A stretch of DNA of 64,000 nucleotides. Origin: Mucilaginibacter tolerans. GTDB lineage: Bacteria > Bacteroidota > Bacteroidia > Sphingobacteriales > Sphingobacteriaceae. The stretch covers positions 62,001 through 126,000 of the forward strand of contig NZ_JAUMKB010000006.1 in the NCBI RefSeq assembly GCF_030519375.1. The letters run 5' to 3'. Of the stretch, positions 7,752 to 16,283 are shown piece after piece. The number at the start of each line of letters is the position of its first letter. Positions within the stretch are counted from its first letter, which is position 1. Under the pieces are notes generated by a model that was not told the DNA's origin, searched no databases, and saw only the letters and a list, made by a program, of their open reading frames with translations. The translations under genes were made by a program, and so were the position numbers.

Positions 7752-8981
7752 TTACAATTCCTCTTTGATCTCTGCGAGTCTTTTAACACTTAATCGCGCA
7801 CTAATCCCGGATGCTATTGCACCTATGGCGGCTACGGTTAAAAACACCAAAATAAAATCGGTGAATTTCATTGCAACCGGGTAGGCATCAATGGCGGTAA
7901 GGTTGTCACCAAATTTGATAAAACCAAACTGTTCCTGCAAAATACAGAAGATCAAACCTACTGCCATACCTGCAACGCAGCCAATAACAGATATCATCAT
8001 CCCCTCGAAAAAGAAAATGCCCTGTATCAGTTTTTTATCGGCACCAAGACTTGTTAATATGGCAATATCCTTCTGCTTATCAATCACCAGCATGGTGAGT
8101 GAGCCAATAATGTTGAATATGGCAATGATCAGCACAAATACGAGGATCATAAAAATAAACCAGCGTTCGTAGTTCAAAGTCTTGTACAGATCGGCATTTT
8201 GTTCGTACCGGTTTCTGACGGTGAACTTTTCACCTATTTTATCTTTTATCTCGCTTTGTACTGATTGCAGATCGGTGCCGTTCTTATAGTTAAGGTCGAT
8301 GTGCGAAACATTAGTGGGCTCATTGAGCAGGTCGCGCATAAAATCGATAGGCGTGATGATCAAACCGTTAAAATCCTGCTGAATATTGAATATGCCCGAC
8401 GGGTAAATATATCGCACCTCAAAAGCGCTCAATGGGTCCGCCCCGCTGGATGCATTTCTGCGTGGCGAATAGATCTGTAGCGGCGAAAGCTGATCGTGAA
8501 TATTGACAGACAATTTACCCTGCACTGTTGCACCTATCACAGCGTAATTGTGCCCATTATCCTTAAGCGTAAACGAGCCTTTTTCGACCGTACTATCCAG
8601 TTGCTTATTGTTCAGGAATTCATCGCTTACGCCCATTACCGTCCCTATGAACTGCCCGGTAGTTCCATAACGGATCAGCGCTTTTTCTTCAAGTACCTCG
8701 GTATAAGAGAACAGTTTGGCATCCTTATGCAAGGCATTAAAATAAGCTGTATTCGGGTTGAACGTCTTACCCTGTTTTGGTTCGATCTTTATTTCGGGCG
8801 TGAAATTGCTGTACAGGTTCAGGATCACCTTTTCAAAACCATTAAATACTGATAGAATGATCACCAAAGCGGCACTGCCAATAAATGCTCCCAACATAGA
8901 TACTCCGGAGAGAATATTGATGGCATGCATCTTCTTCCTCGAAAAAAGGTACCGTTTTGCTATGTAGATCGAAATATTCAC
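7752..8981 (-). CDS. LolC/LolE-type ABC transporter permease (FtsX-like)
   Basis: The 409-aa protein has the MacB/LolE layout: a cytoplasmic start 'IAKRYLFSRKKMHAINI', TM1 at ~24-46, a large periplasmic domain (~50-265), then three C-terminal membrane helices with 'ILTSLGADKKLIQGIFFFEG', the FtsX-domain signature. LolC/E proteins extract lipoproteins from the inner membrane for transfer to LolA. No ATPase gene is adjacent, so the LolD partner must be elsewhere. The start codon is GTG; the N-terminal match to the family supports it. The 103-bp gap upstream holds repeated ACGTAAAAC words. Confidence 0.85.
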   Translation of the reverse strand: MNISIYIAKRYLFSRKKMHAINILSGVSMLGAFIGSAALVIILSVFNGFEKVILNLYSNFTPEIKIEPKQGKTFNPNTAYFNALHKDAKLFSYTEVLEEKALIRYGTTGQFIGTVMGVSDEFLNNKQLDSTVEKGSFTLKDNGHNYAVIGATVQGKLSVNIHDQLSPLQIYSPRRNASSGADPLSAFEVRYIYPSGIFNIQQDFNGLIITPIDFMRDLLNEPTNVSHIDLNYKNGTDLQSVQSEIKDKIGEKFTVRNRYEQNADLYKTLNYERWFIFMILVFVLIIAIFNIIGSLTMLVIDKQKDIAILTSLGADKKLIQGIFFFEGMMISVIGCVAGMAVGLIFCILQEQFGFIKFGDNLTAIDAYPVAMKFTDFILVFLTVAAIGAIASGISARLSVKRLAEIKEEL

Positions 8982-9084
8982 TTTTGGGTAGTACGGTGCA
9001 GGTTATACGTAGTGCGTTTTGTTAATTCATTATAATTGCGCATGCTATTTTACGTAAAACATATCATGTATAACGTAAAACCTA

Positions 9085-9720
9085 CTAAAAAAATGGATTA
9101 TGCTTTTTCTCAAATCCGATAGTAGTTTCAGGACCATGTCCCGGATAAACCACGCAATCATCAGGCAGGGTGAATAGTTTTTCTTCGATATTACTGATCA
9201 ATTGGTCATAGTTTCCTCCCGGCAGATCGGTACGGCCTATGCTTCCCCTGAACAATACATCCCCTCCAATCAAGATATTGTCCGGTTCGTCATAGAAGCA
9301 AAGATGTGCAGGCGAATGACCCGGAGCGAATATCAATTGCAGCTCGGTATTACCAAAAGAAATGGTTCCGGTTTCGGGTAAGTAGTGGTCGGGCAACGGC
9401 GAGGGTTCATACCTGAAACCCATTTGCGGCGCGTAAGCCGGAACCGAAGCCAGCACATAAGATTCACCTTCGTGAAACTGGGGCTTTAATCCATACTGGT
9501 CGAATATGAATTTATTGCCCAACACATGATCGATATGACAATGGGTATTAAGCAGCAGAACGGGTTTCAGCTGGTTATCCCTTATAAAATTCACTACTAT
9601 GTTCTGCTCAGAAGCAGTGTACATTCCCGGATCGATGATTGCACATTCGCGGGTTTCATCAAATAAAATATAAGTGTTCTCCTGGTAAGGATTATTGACG
9701 AATGATCGGATTTTGGACAT
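9085..9720 (-). CDS. Metallo-beta-lactamase-fold hydrolase (glyoxalase II-like)
   Basis: A 211-aa cytoplasmic enzyme with the metal motif 'HCHIDH' at residues 60-65, a second-shell 'APGHSPAHLCFY' near 135, 'GGDVLF' near 152 and 'VYPGHGPETT' near 192. This is the hydroxyacylglutathione-hydrolase-like subgroup, which cleaves thioesters or related esters. Exact substrate unknown. It starts 12 bp after gldD ends and probably shares the aroE-gldD transcript. Confidence 0.85.
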   Translation of the reverse strand: MSKIRSFVNNPYQENTYILFDETRECAIIDPGMYTASEQNIVVNFIRDNQLKPVLLLNTHCHIDHVLGNKFIFDQYGLKPQFHEGESYVLASVPAYAPQMGFRYEPSPLPDHYLPETGTISFGNTELQLIFAPGHSPAHLCFYDEPDNILIGGDVLFRGSIGRTDLPGGNYDQLISNIEEKLFTLPDDCVVYPGHGPETTIGFEKKHNPFF

Positions 9721-9732
9721 TTTTATTTCGAA

Positions 9733-10338
9733 TTACTTCCACCTAAACGTTTTGATCATGGTATCGATATCCTTCTTCACAAATTTCAGCACAGGTTGTA
9801 TCGAATCCAGACGTGGGGTATTGTTGAAATAGAGCGCACCACGCATATAATTTTTTACGCTATCGGTAATAAAAAATTGTACTGACGATGCAGCATTGCC
9901 ATCGATAGTATAGTAGATGCCATAAACCTTCCTTTCGGTATTGTGAATGATAGCCTGGTCGATTGAAGTGGCTTTTACCGAGTGTTTAAAAGCAAAATTC
10001 CGGGCATCCTCGGTCAGCTCGTCAAATACCTTTTTTGAGGTAATGCTCTCATAGCTCAGGTGAAGTGTACCGTTAAACTGCGGGAACTGCATATTGAGCA
10101 GGTATTTCATGTTAGACAGTTTCTTATCCTTTCTTTCCGGAGCAACATTAGTATCCTTTTCTATCGCCGCATATTTAGGGTAAATGAAGGTAAAAGGGTA
10201 TCGACTGTTATATTGCTGGTATGCCTTCTCAGGAAAAACGATACGGAAATAGCCACGTGGTTTTGGTGAATAGTCATGGTTGCCGTTACAGGCTGCCATC
10301 AATAACAAAACAGGTAGAAACCATACTAATTTCTTCAT
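9733..10338 (-). CDS. gldD: Gliding motility-type lipoprotein GldD
   Basis: Starting at the ATG at 10338 the protein is 201 aa, with a lipoprotein signal 'VLLLMAACNG' and then the GldD signature 'PKPRGYFRIVFPEKAYQQY'. This start overlaps the aroE stop by 4 bp (ATGA), a common sign of translational coupling; a longer reading upstream has no signal-peptide logic. GldD is needed for gliding and for the type IX secretion-related machinery in Flavobacterium johnsoniae, though homologues also occur in non-gliding Bacteroidota. It lies between aroE and the MBL hydrolase gene. Confidence 0.88.
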   Translation of the reverse strand: MKKLVWFLPVLLLMAACNGNHDYSPKPRGYFRIVFPEKAYQQYNSRYPFTFIYPKYAAIEKDTNVAPERKDKKLSNMKYLLNMQFPQFNGTLHLSYESITSKKVFDELTEDARNFAFKHSVKATSIDQAIIHNTERKVYGIYYTIDGNAASSVQFFITDSVKNYMRGALYFNNTPRLDSIQPVLKFVKKDIDTMIKTFRWK

Positions 10339-11135
10339 GGATATATTTTTTTTGAATTCCATATCTCCCAGGATCTTTCAGCCTGCAATACTAACATTTC
10401 GTATCCATTTTTTGTAGTGGCGCCCATTTCGGCTCCCTTTTTCAAAAATAAGGTTTCTTCAGGATTGTAGATCAGATCGTAAAGCAAGTGATCATCTGTA
10501 ATTGCTTCGTATCTTATAGGAGGGCACTCATCCACTTTAGGCGACATGCCGATAGGCGTTGTATTGATAATAAGTCTGTGCTGCTTGATATGATGCGGTT
10601 TTAAATCGCTGAACAAAATATGCCCGGGCGCAGGCTTCCGCGTAACCACTTTAAAATTGATACCCAGGTTATCTAATGCACATTTAACCGCTTTAGCGGC
10701 ACCCCCGTCGCCCAAAACCAATGCCTCATCGTGGTGGCGCCTCAATAAAGGTTTTAACGAATGTTCAAATCCGTAGATATCGGTATTGAAGCCTTCCAAC
10801 CTGAAATCGTGACCTTTTATACCCACTTCGCCAGTAAAAGCAGCGGTGACCGGACTCTCAGCTGTGATCCGGATACAATTGACTGCACCTGCTGTGCGGG
10901 CATCATGCTCAATCCAATCCAGATATTTAAGTACATTAATCTTATGCGGAACGGTAACATTCAGTCCAAGCAAATTTGGATGGCTTTGCAACAAAGCAGG
11001 CAACTCGCTAATATGTTCTATCGGAAAAAGATCGTATTTCGTTTCTGTTATTCCTTCCGCTTCGAACTTGGCAGTGAAGAATTTTTTTGAAAATGAGTGA
11101 GAAAGGGGGAAGCCGATAAGGCCGTACTGTTTCAT
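10335..11135 (-). CDS. aroE: Shikimate dehydrogenase
   Basis: A 266-aa enzyme of the shikimate pathway, reducing 3-dehydroshikimate to shikimate with NADPH. The start 'KQYGLIGFPLSHSFSKKFF' contains the substrate-binding SxS, 'NVTVPHK' holds the catalytic Lys, and 'LGDGGAAKAVKCAL' the dinucleotide loop. The chosen ATG (11135) puts the family's N-terminal strand at the start; the 13 extra codons upstream look non-coding. It is first in a tight set with gldD and the MBL hydrolase gene, and divergent from aspartate kinase across 195 bp. Confidence 0.92.
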   Translation of the reverse strand: MKQYGLIGFPLSHSFSKKFFTAKFEAEGITETKYDLFPIEHISELPALLQSHPNLLGLNVTVPHKINVLKYLDWIEHDARTAGAVNCIRITAESPVTAAFTGEVGIKGHDFRLEGFNTDIYGFEHSLKPLLRRHHDEALVLGDGGAAKAVKCALDNLGINFKVVTRKPAPGHILFSDLKPHHIKQHRLIINTTPIGMSPKVDECPPIRYEAITDDHLLYDLIYNPEETLFLKKGAEMGATTKNGYEMLVLQAERSWEIWNSKKIYP

Positions 11136-11330
11136 TTTAAAATATGAGATTTGTGTATAGGAGTATGGGACCACATCATGCTGTAATATTAGTAAAATAA
11201 TAAGAAAGGATTGGACTTTATTCCTAAGAGTCGGTTAAATTCACTACTCTCTGCTCGCCATTCATTGTACCCTGATCACTAATCTCCAATCTTTAAGCTC
11301 TATTTCCCAAATATTTAATAGTTTCGCGGC

Positions 11331-12710
11331 ATGCTTACTGTTGAGAAGATCGGTGGCACCTCGATGAGTGCGCTTGCCGAAGTATTGAATAACATTATTT
11401 ATTACGAGCGCCAGGGCGAAAGCCTGTATAACCGTGTGTTTGTGGTGTCGGCGTTCTCGGGCGTTACTAATTTGCTGCTCGAAAATAAGAAGACGAAAGA
11501 ACCGGGTGTTTACCACCGTATTGCCAATAACGAGGATTTTCACGATCTATTGAACCAACTGGTTGCCCAACTAAAGGAGATCAACAAAAAATACGAAACG
11601 CTGGGTTTGGACGTTGCCGTTGCCGATGCTTTTATTGAGAAGCATGTGAAAAAGGCAGAGACGTATCTGGAGAATTTGGTAGATGTACTGGCGTCGGGCT
11701 ATGTGAGCCGAGAGGGTATTTTGCAGGCAGCACGAGAGATCCTGGCGTCGATAGGCGAAACCCATTCGGCTTTTGATTTGTCAAACATACTGCAAAACAA
11801 GGGCGTAAATGCAAAGTTTATTGACCTGAGCGGATTTGACGATATGCGCCCTTTTACCATCGATCAGCGTATCCGAGACGTATTTTCGGGTATCGATCTG
11901 GCATCATGCATCTGCATTGTAACCGGATACGCCAAAGGTACCGAAGGTATTATGCGCGAGTTCGACCGCGGTTATTCGGAGGTGACCTTCAGTAAAATTG
12001 CACAGATATTGAAGCCTGAGGAGGCTATTATTCATAAGGAGTACCATCTTTCAACCGCCGATCCAGGTCTGGTTGGGGTGGACAATTGCAAGCCTGTAGG
12101 TTTTACCAATTACGACATAGCAGATCAGCTGGCCGATGTAGGTATGGAGGCGATTCATCCAAAAGCATCCAAGCCTTTGGAAATCAATGGGATCAACCTA
12201 CGCATTAAAAATACATTCGAGCCGGCCCATCCGGGTACATTGATCACTCAAGATTATGTGTCGACCCTGAAGCGTGTAGAGGTGATAACGGGCTACGACA
12301 AGATGCTGATTATCGATGTATACGATCCGCTGATGGTAGGCAACGTGGGCAGCGACTTACAGATAATGCAGGTATTTTATGATAACCGTATCAGCTATAC
12401 ATTTAAGGCTACCAGCGCCAACAGTATTTCGATTGTGATATGGGAGAGCGACTTCTCGCAGAAGCTGATCGACGACCTGGAAGCCAAATTTGAGAAGATC
12501 ACGGTGGAGAAGGCAGCCTTAGTATGCTTGCTGGGCACCAATATGGATCAGCCCGGATTACTGGCGCGCAGCACAGAGGCATTGGCAAAGGAAGACATCA
12601 ACATTATCAGTGCCGGCATGGCCCTGCGCAAAGTGAACATTCAGTTCCTGATAGCACGCGAGCATTTTAAAACGGCCATTATTGCACTGAATAAGGCGGT
12701 GGGGCAGTAG
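11331..12710 (+). CDS. Aspartate kinase, divergent subtype
   Basis: A 459-aa kinase giving aspartyl-phosphate for Lys/Met/Thr biosynthesis. Instead of the usual KFGGTS the first motif is 'KIGGTSM' (residues 6-12), and a long helical insert follows. 'FDRGYSEVTFSKIA' and 'EAIIHKEYHLSTADP' mark the amino-acid-kinase core; the C-terminus has two ACT-type modules ('ITGYDKMLIIDV' and 'LLGTNMDQPGLLARSTEAL'). The features resemble the specialised aspartokinase group known from ectoine operons (Ask_Ect), but no ectoine genes are here. It is monocistronic with a conversely oriented neighbour downstream, and regulation is not visible. Confidence 0.85.
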   Translation: MLTVEKIGGTSMSALAEVLNNIIYYERQGESLYNRVFVVSAFSGVTNLLLENKKTKEPGVYHRIANNEDFHDLLNQLVAQLKEINKKYETLGLDVAVADAFIEKHVKKAETYLENLVDVLASGYVSREGILQAAREILASIGETHSAFDLSNILQNKGVNAKFIDLSGFDDMRPFTIDQRIRDVFSGIDLASCICIVTGYAKGTEGIMREFDRGYSEVTFSKIAQILKPEEAIIHKEYHLSTADPGLVGVDNCKPVGFTNYDIADQLADVGMEAIHPKASKPLEINGINLRIKNTFEPAHPGTLITQDYVSTLKRVEVITGYDKMLIIDVYDPLMVGNVGSDLQIMQVFYDNRISYTFKATSANSISIVIWESDFSQKLIDDLEAKFEKITVEKAALVCLLGTNMDQPGLLARSTEALAKEDINIISAGMALRKVNIQFLIAREHFKTAIIALNKAVGQ

Positions 12711-12728
12711 TTCAGTGGGCAGTTAGAA

Positions 12729-12769
12729 GTTGGCAGGTTTTTTATAATTCTGTTATGCAAGCTGCCAAC
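12729..12769. terminator. Candidate hairpin between convergent genes
   Basis: GTTGGCAG (12729-12736) and CTGCCAAC (12762-12769) are 8-bp perfect arms in the 63-bp gap between convergent aspartate kinase and the membrane protein gene. A run of T follows the left arm inside the loop, so the shape is not a classical terminator; the position is the main support. Confidence 0.35.
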
Positions 12770-12773
12770 ACAA

Positions 12774-14330
12774 TTACAACACCTTATACAACACCCAATC
12801 CCCCGTCTCATAAACCTTTTGGAGGCTCAGGCGGCTGTCGGATTTTCTGATGGCAGGCAGGTAGCGGCTGTTAAGTTGGGTGTAGCCGGTAAGGATATTC
12901 TGATCCGTAGCTACAAGAATATAGTTTACGTAATGCTCCGGAGATTCGCTCGAGCTTAGGTACGATTCCTGGTAAGGCATGGTTAGGCGTCTCACATGAT
13001 GCGTAAAGGCAACTACCTGGTAGGCAATGGCGTCATCCACCATAATCTGTGCGTTTGTTGGCAGGGAGTTGATATAATCCGCCATTTCCATATTATCGCT
13101 TTGCTGATCGACAGGCATAGGGTTGAATAATACCTTTACAAAATCCTGTTCCTCTACAAGGAAAGATTTTTTCAGGAAGAAATAACCGGTCACCAATTGG
13201 AACAACACCAGCAAACTCAGTAATATTTTCATTCTGATCTGATGTTTTGATTCATGCACTTTAAGCGTCACGCAAAGCATAGCCAATACCAGGAAGATCA
13301 GGAAATATTCCTGGGAAAGAAATATCTTGTCGTATTTGATCTGCAAAAACTCCACAAAGGCAAATGGTGCCGCTATAGTCAATATCTGATAAGAGCTTTT
13401 TCTAAAGAGATAAATCGCCAGTAATATCATCGGACAAAACAGAGCTATACTGGCAGTCACAATCGGCGATAACTGAGATGAGTGATAGTGCGCAAAACTG
13501 GTTGCCTGTTCAAAGTTGATCTTATCTGCCAATACGGTCCAGGTAGCGTATGGGCTTTCAATAAAATAGTTCAAGTCATTGGCGTGTGTCAGGTTCAACA
13601 TTTTGTAGATCATGATCGACGCCAATGGCAGAATAAACAGGATGATATAAATAGCAAAGGTCTTGTTCACCAGTTTACGGCGTAACGCCGGACTATTGAA
13701 GCTTTGGTATAGTCGGAAAATGGTTTCTTTTTCGCCCAAATTAAGGCTCTGGGTAGCAATAAACAATACTAGTGGTATAAAAAACAGGTTGAGCCAGATA
13801 AACTTATAATCGCAAAATACCAGTATCACCAGACAAATACTCGCGATAGAAATATGGAAAGTAGTATTTGACGAGTAGAACCTGATGATATGAAAAAAGA
13901 ATAAATAGAAGAACAGCAGTACCATGTAAATAGACTTACCTGAACAAGCGCTGTACAATAATCCCGGATGAAACAGGAATAGCACAATGAGCAGCAGCAG
14001 GTAAAAGTCGTCATTCGTACGTTTTATCAGCGTAGTGCACATCACATAAAAGAGTAACGCAGTACCTAATGCCGATGCTATTACAGGGGCCAGCTGCGAA
14101 TTGATCCACGAGAAGCAAACCGTTCCGTAAAAAGGCAATATAGGCGTTGTGAGGCCCATTACCTTCAACCGGTTACCCAATCCTTCAAACAATATCTTGC
14201 TCTTTTCGATAAAGAAAAGCGATTCATGATTATAATAGCCCAGCCTGTTCAGGTAAATGCCCATAAACAAGTAGTACACCGCGATAAATACCGTGATCAG
14301 AATAAGATATAATTTTCTTCTGTTCCCCAT
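12774..14330 (-). CDS. Polytopic membrane protein of the polysaccharide locus (possible GT-C fold)
   Basis: A 518-aa protein with roughly 10-12 hydrophobic helices and a soluble C-terminal tail of ~120 residues. I do not recognise a named family. The layout (TM1, short outer loop with 'GYYNHESLFF', many helices, soluble tail) resembles GT-C transferases of the PMT/ArnT group, but the expected acidic pair in the first loop is replaced by N-H-E. The ATG follows directly on the stop codon of the GT2 synthase gene, so the two are surely cotranscribed. A role in modifying, transferring or exporting the polymer is inferred from position only. Confidence 0.6.
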   Translation of the reverse strand: MGNRRKLYLILITVFIAVYYLFMGIYLNRLGYYNHESLFFIEKSKILFEGLGNRLKVMGLTTPILPFYGTVCFSWINSQLAPVIASALGTALLFYVMCTTLIKRTNDDFYLLLLIVLFLFHPGLLYSACSGKSIYMVLLFFYLFFFHIIRFYSSNTTFHISIASICLVILVFCDYKFIWLNLFFIPLVLFIATQSLNLGEKETIFRLYQSFNSPALRRKLVNKTFAIYIILFILPLASIMIYKMLNLTHANDLNYFIESPYATWTVLADKINFEQATSFAHYHSSQLSPIVTASIALFCPMILLAIYLFRKSSYQILTIAAPFAFVEFLQIKYDKIFLSQEYFLIFLVLAMLCVTLKVHESKHQIRMKILLSLLVLFQLVTGYFFLKKSFLVEEQDFVKVLFNPMPVDQQSDNMEMADYINSLPTNAQIMVDDAIAYQVVAFTHHVRRLTMPYQESYLSSSESPEHYVNYILVATDQNILTGYTQLNSRYLPAIRKSDSRLSLQKVYETGDWVLYKVL

Positions 14331-16175
14331 TTAGTTGATTACGTTGGTGGCGCTATTAATTTTACTCAAACCATGAGTGGTTTTTTCCCAATAAAACGGC
14401 TTCACTATCAATTGATACAAACCCATGTATGCCGCTGCAGAGTGCATTAGCCAATAAACCGGGTTGGCAATGGAAAACAGGATCAGCTCGTAAAAACGGC
14501 GCTTAAATACTGCCATCATATTTACATAGATCATCAATATATTCCCTACCATCAGGTTGAATATGGACATGAACAATACCCAGTCTGGGAATAATGTCTT
14601 AATAGCTGCGAGGTTGAACACCACATAGGCTAAGAATATAAACAGTAGTATAGGATATACCAAAAAAGTGATCGGTGTAGCGCCAACAAAGAAATTGAAC
14701 CCTATAAATCCCCTGAAACCAATTTTCTTGATCAGTTTTAGTGGATTACGCATATGCACCAGGTAGGTTTGCATATACCCCTTAATCCAGCGTGAACGCT
14801 GTCGGATCCAGTTAAATGGTTCGTTGTTGGCTTCCTCGTATGTGGTCGAGTTTACAATAGCTACTTTGTATCCTTTTGCATAGGCCCGCACACCCAAATC
14901 GGCATCCTCGGTCACATTAAACGGATCCCATGCGCCTAATTCGATCAGGTTTTCCATTTTAAAGTGATTACTGGTCCCGCCTAACGGAATAGGGATATCC
15001 AGTGTATCCAGTCCGGGCAGCATATAGTCAAACCAATAGGAATACTCAAGAGTAAACATTCTGGTCAGGAAGTTCTCGTTACGGTTAAAGTAATTTAATG
15101 CGCTTTGCACACAGATATAGTTATCCGGCAATTTATTAAACAGGGTAACTACCTTTTTAAGCTGGTCGGTATCCGGGATATCTTCTGCATCGTAAATAGT
15201 AAGGTATTTACCACGGGCAAAGTGCAAACCGTAGTTACATGCTTTGGGCTTGGTTTTGGGCATGTGAAACGGCACAACAATAACTTCGAAAATTGCGGGG
15301 AAGTCTAAACCGCGAACCGCATTCAATGTCAAATTATCATCCTCTTCAATCAGTAGTTTTATATCCAATTGCTCGCGCGGATAATCTAAACTTTGGAGGT
15401 TCCAGATCAGTTTTTTGATCAGCTTATCTTCTTTATAAACGGGTAACAGGATAGTGTAAACCGGGAGCTCTTCGTCTTTTATATTCCGCACTTCTTCGCG
15501 CCCGACGGCCTGAAACAATTCAAACCTTGAGCCAACCAGTGAAAGGAAAAGCTTAAAGATGATAGCAATGAGGAAGAACAAACTCATTGCCACATTCACT
15601 ATAATAGTAACGCTCTTGAAGTTCAGCACCAAACCCGTAGCCAGCGCACCTATGATAAGGAAAATGAAAACCAATTGCCCGGTAGTAAAAGTTGTAAGGG
15701 CCGAGCTCTCTGCATCATGGTTTAATAATTCAAATACAGATGATTTAACATAGTCCTGTCCCAGCAACTTATGTATCATCCAGGTGATTTCCAGGTCGTC
15801 AGCTACGATTACCTGCGGCTCCATATTATAGGTCATTCTGATAAAATCGAGAAACAACTGATCAGTTGGATCAGCCATCAGGGTGACGACCCTTTTTTTC
15901 TCTATTCGTAGTGGTATGGCAAGGTGGGCGTCGGCAAATGAAAGCTCGATCTTATCCAATATCTCTTTATCAAATTTCTCTTGTCTAACGGGCTTAAAAT
16001 CAAGCCCCGCATTGGCCATCGAACGCTCATAATTTTTGCGGGATATATAACCATGGGTAAGCGCTATTTTGATAAAGGATAGATCTGTTTTAGCAGAAAA
16101 TTTTTCAATCTTTTCCCGATCACCTGGCGTAACAAAGCCATCATTAACCAAAAGTTCAGGAATTGATATCTTCAT
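14331..16175 (-). CDS. Cellulose-synthase-like GT2 with N-terminal GspE_N/MshEN-like domain
   Basis: A 614-aa protein. Residues 1-138 resemble the GspE_N/MshEN domain ('ELLVNDGFVTPGDREKI', 'HGYISRKNYERSM', 'RVVTLMADPTDQLFLDFI'). Two membrane helices follow (~165-212), then a family 2 glycosyltransferase (~235-470) with 'YDAEDIPD' (DxD at 329-332), 'TED' (422-424) and 'RQRSRW' (458-463, the QxxRW motif of processive synthases), and three or four C-terminal helices. The set is that of BcsA-type enzymes making beta-linked glucans or similar polymers, but PilZ is absent. MshEN domains elsewhere bind cyclic di-GMP; here the usual RLGxxL residues are not conserved, so binding is doubtful. It sits between a BcsB-like gene and a polytopic membrane protein. 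Confidence 0.85.
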   Translation of the reverse strand: MKISIPELLVNDGFVTPGDREKIEKFSAKTDLSFIKIALTHGYISRKNYERSMANAGLDFKPVRQEKFDKEILDKIELSFADAHLAIPLRIEKKRVVTLMADPTDQLFLDFIRMTYNMEPQVIVADDLEITWMIHKLLGQDYVKSSVFELLNHDAESSALTTFTTGQLVFIFLIIGALATGLVLNFKSVTIIVNVAMSLFFLIAIIFKLFLSLVGSRFELFQAVGREEVRNIKDEELPVYTILLPVYKEDKLIKKLIWNLQSLDYPREQLDIKLLIEEDDNLTLNAVRGLDFPAIFEVIVVPFHMPKTKPKACNYGLHFARGKYLTIYDAEDIPDTDQLKKVVTLFNKLPDNYICVQSALNYFNRNENFLTRMFTLEYSYWFDYMLPGLDTLDIPIPLGGTSNHFKMENLIELGAWDPFNVTEDADLGVRAYAKGYKVAIVNSTTYEEANNEPFNWIRQRSRWIKGYMQTYLVHMRNPLKLIKKIGFRGFIGFNFFVGATPITFLVYPILLFIFLAYVVFNLAAIKTLFPDWVLFMSIFNLMVGNILMIYVNMMAVFKRRFYELILFSIANPVYWLMHSAAAYMGLYQLIVKPFYWEKTTHGLSKINSATNVIN

Positions 16176-16202
16176 TTTATAGGTATAAAAGGTATTCGTT
16201 TT

Positions 16203-16241
16203 ATTGAGTAACCTCAGATAGTATCGCTCTAAGGCTACTCA
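16203..16241 (-). promoter_or_regulatory. Hairpin in the gap between bcsB-like and GT2 genes
   Basis: TTGAGTAACCT (16203-16213) and AGGCTACTCAA (16231-16241) pair at 10 of 11 positions within the 108-bp gap, which is much wider than the other gaps of this operon. It could set the ratio of the two proteins by attenuation or mRNA processing; there is no T tract typical of a full terminator. Confidence 0.35.
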
Positions 16242-16283
16242 AATTAAATTCAGGCGCTCTTGTCTTATTTAAGCAACTCGCAA

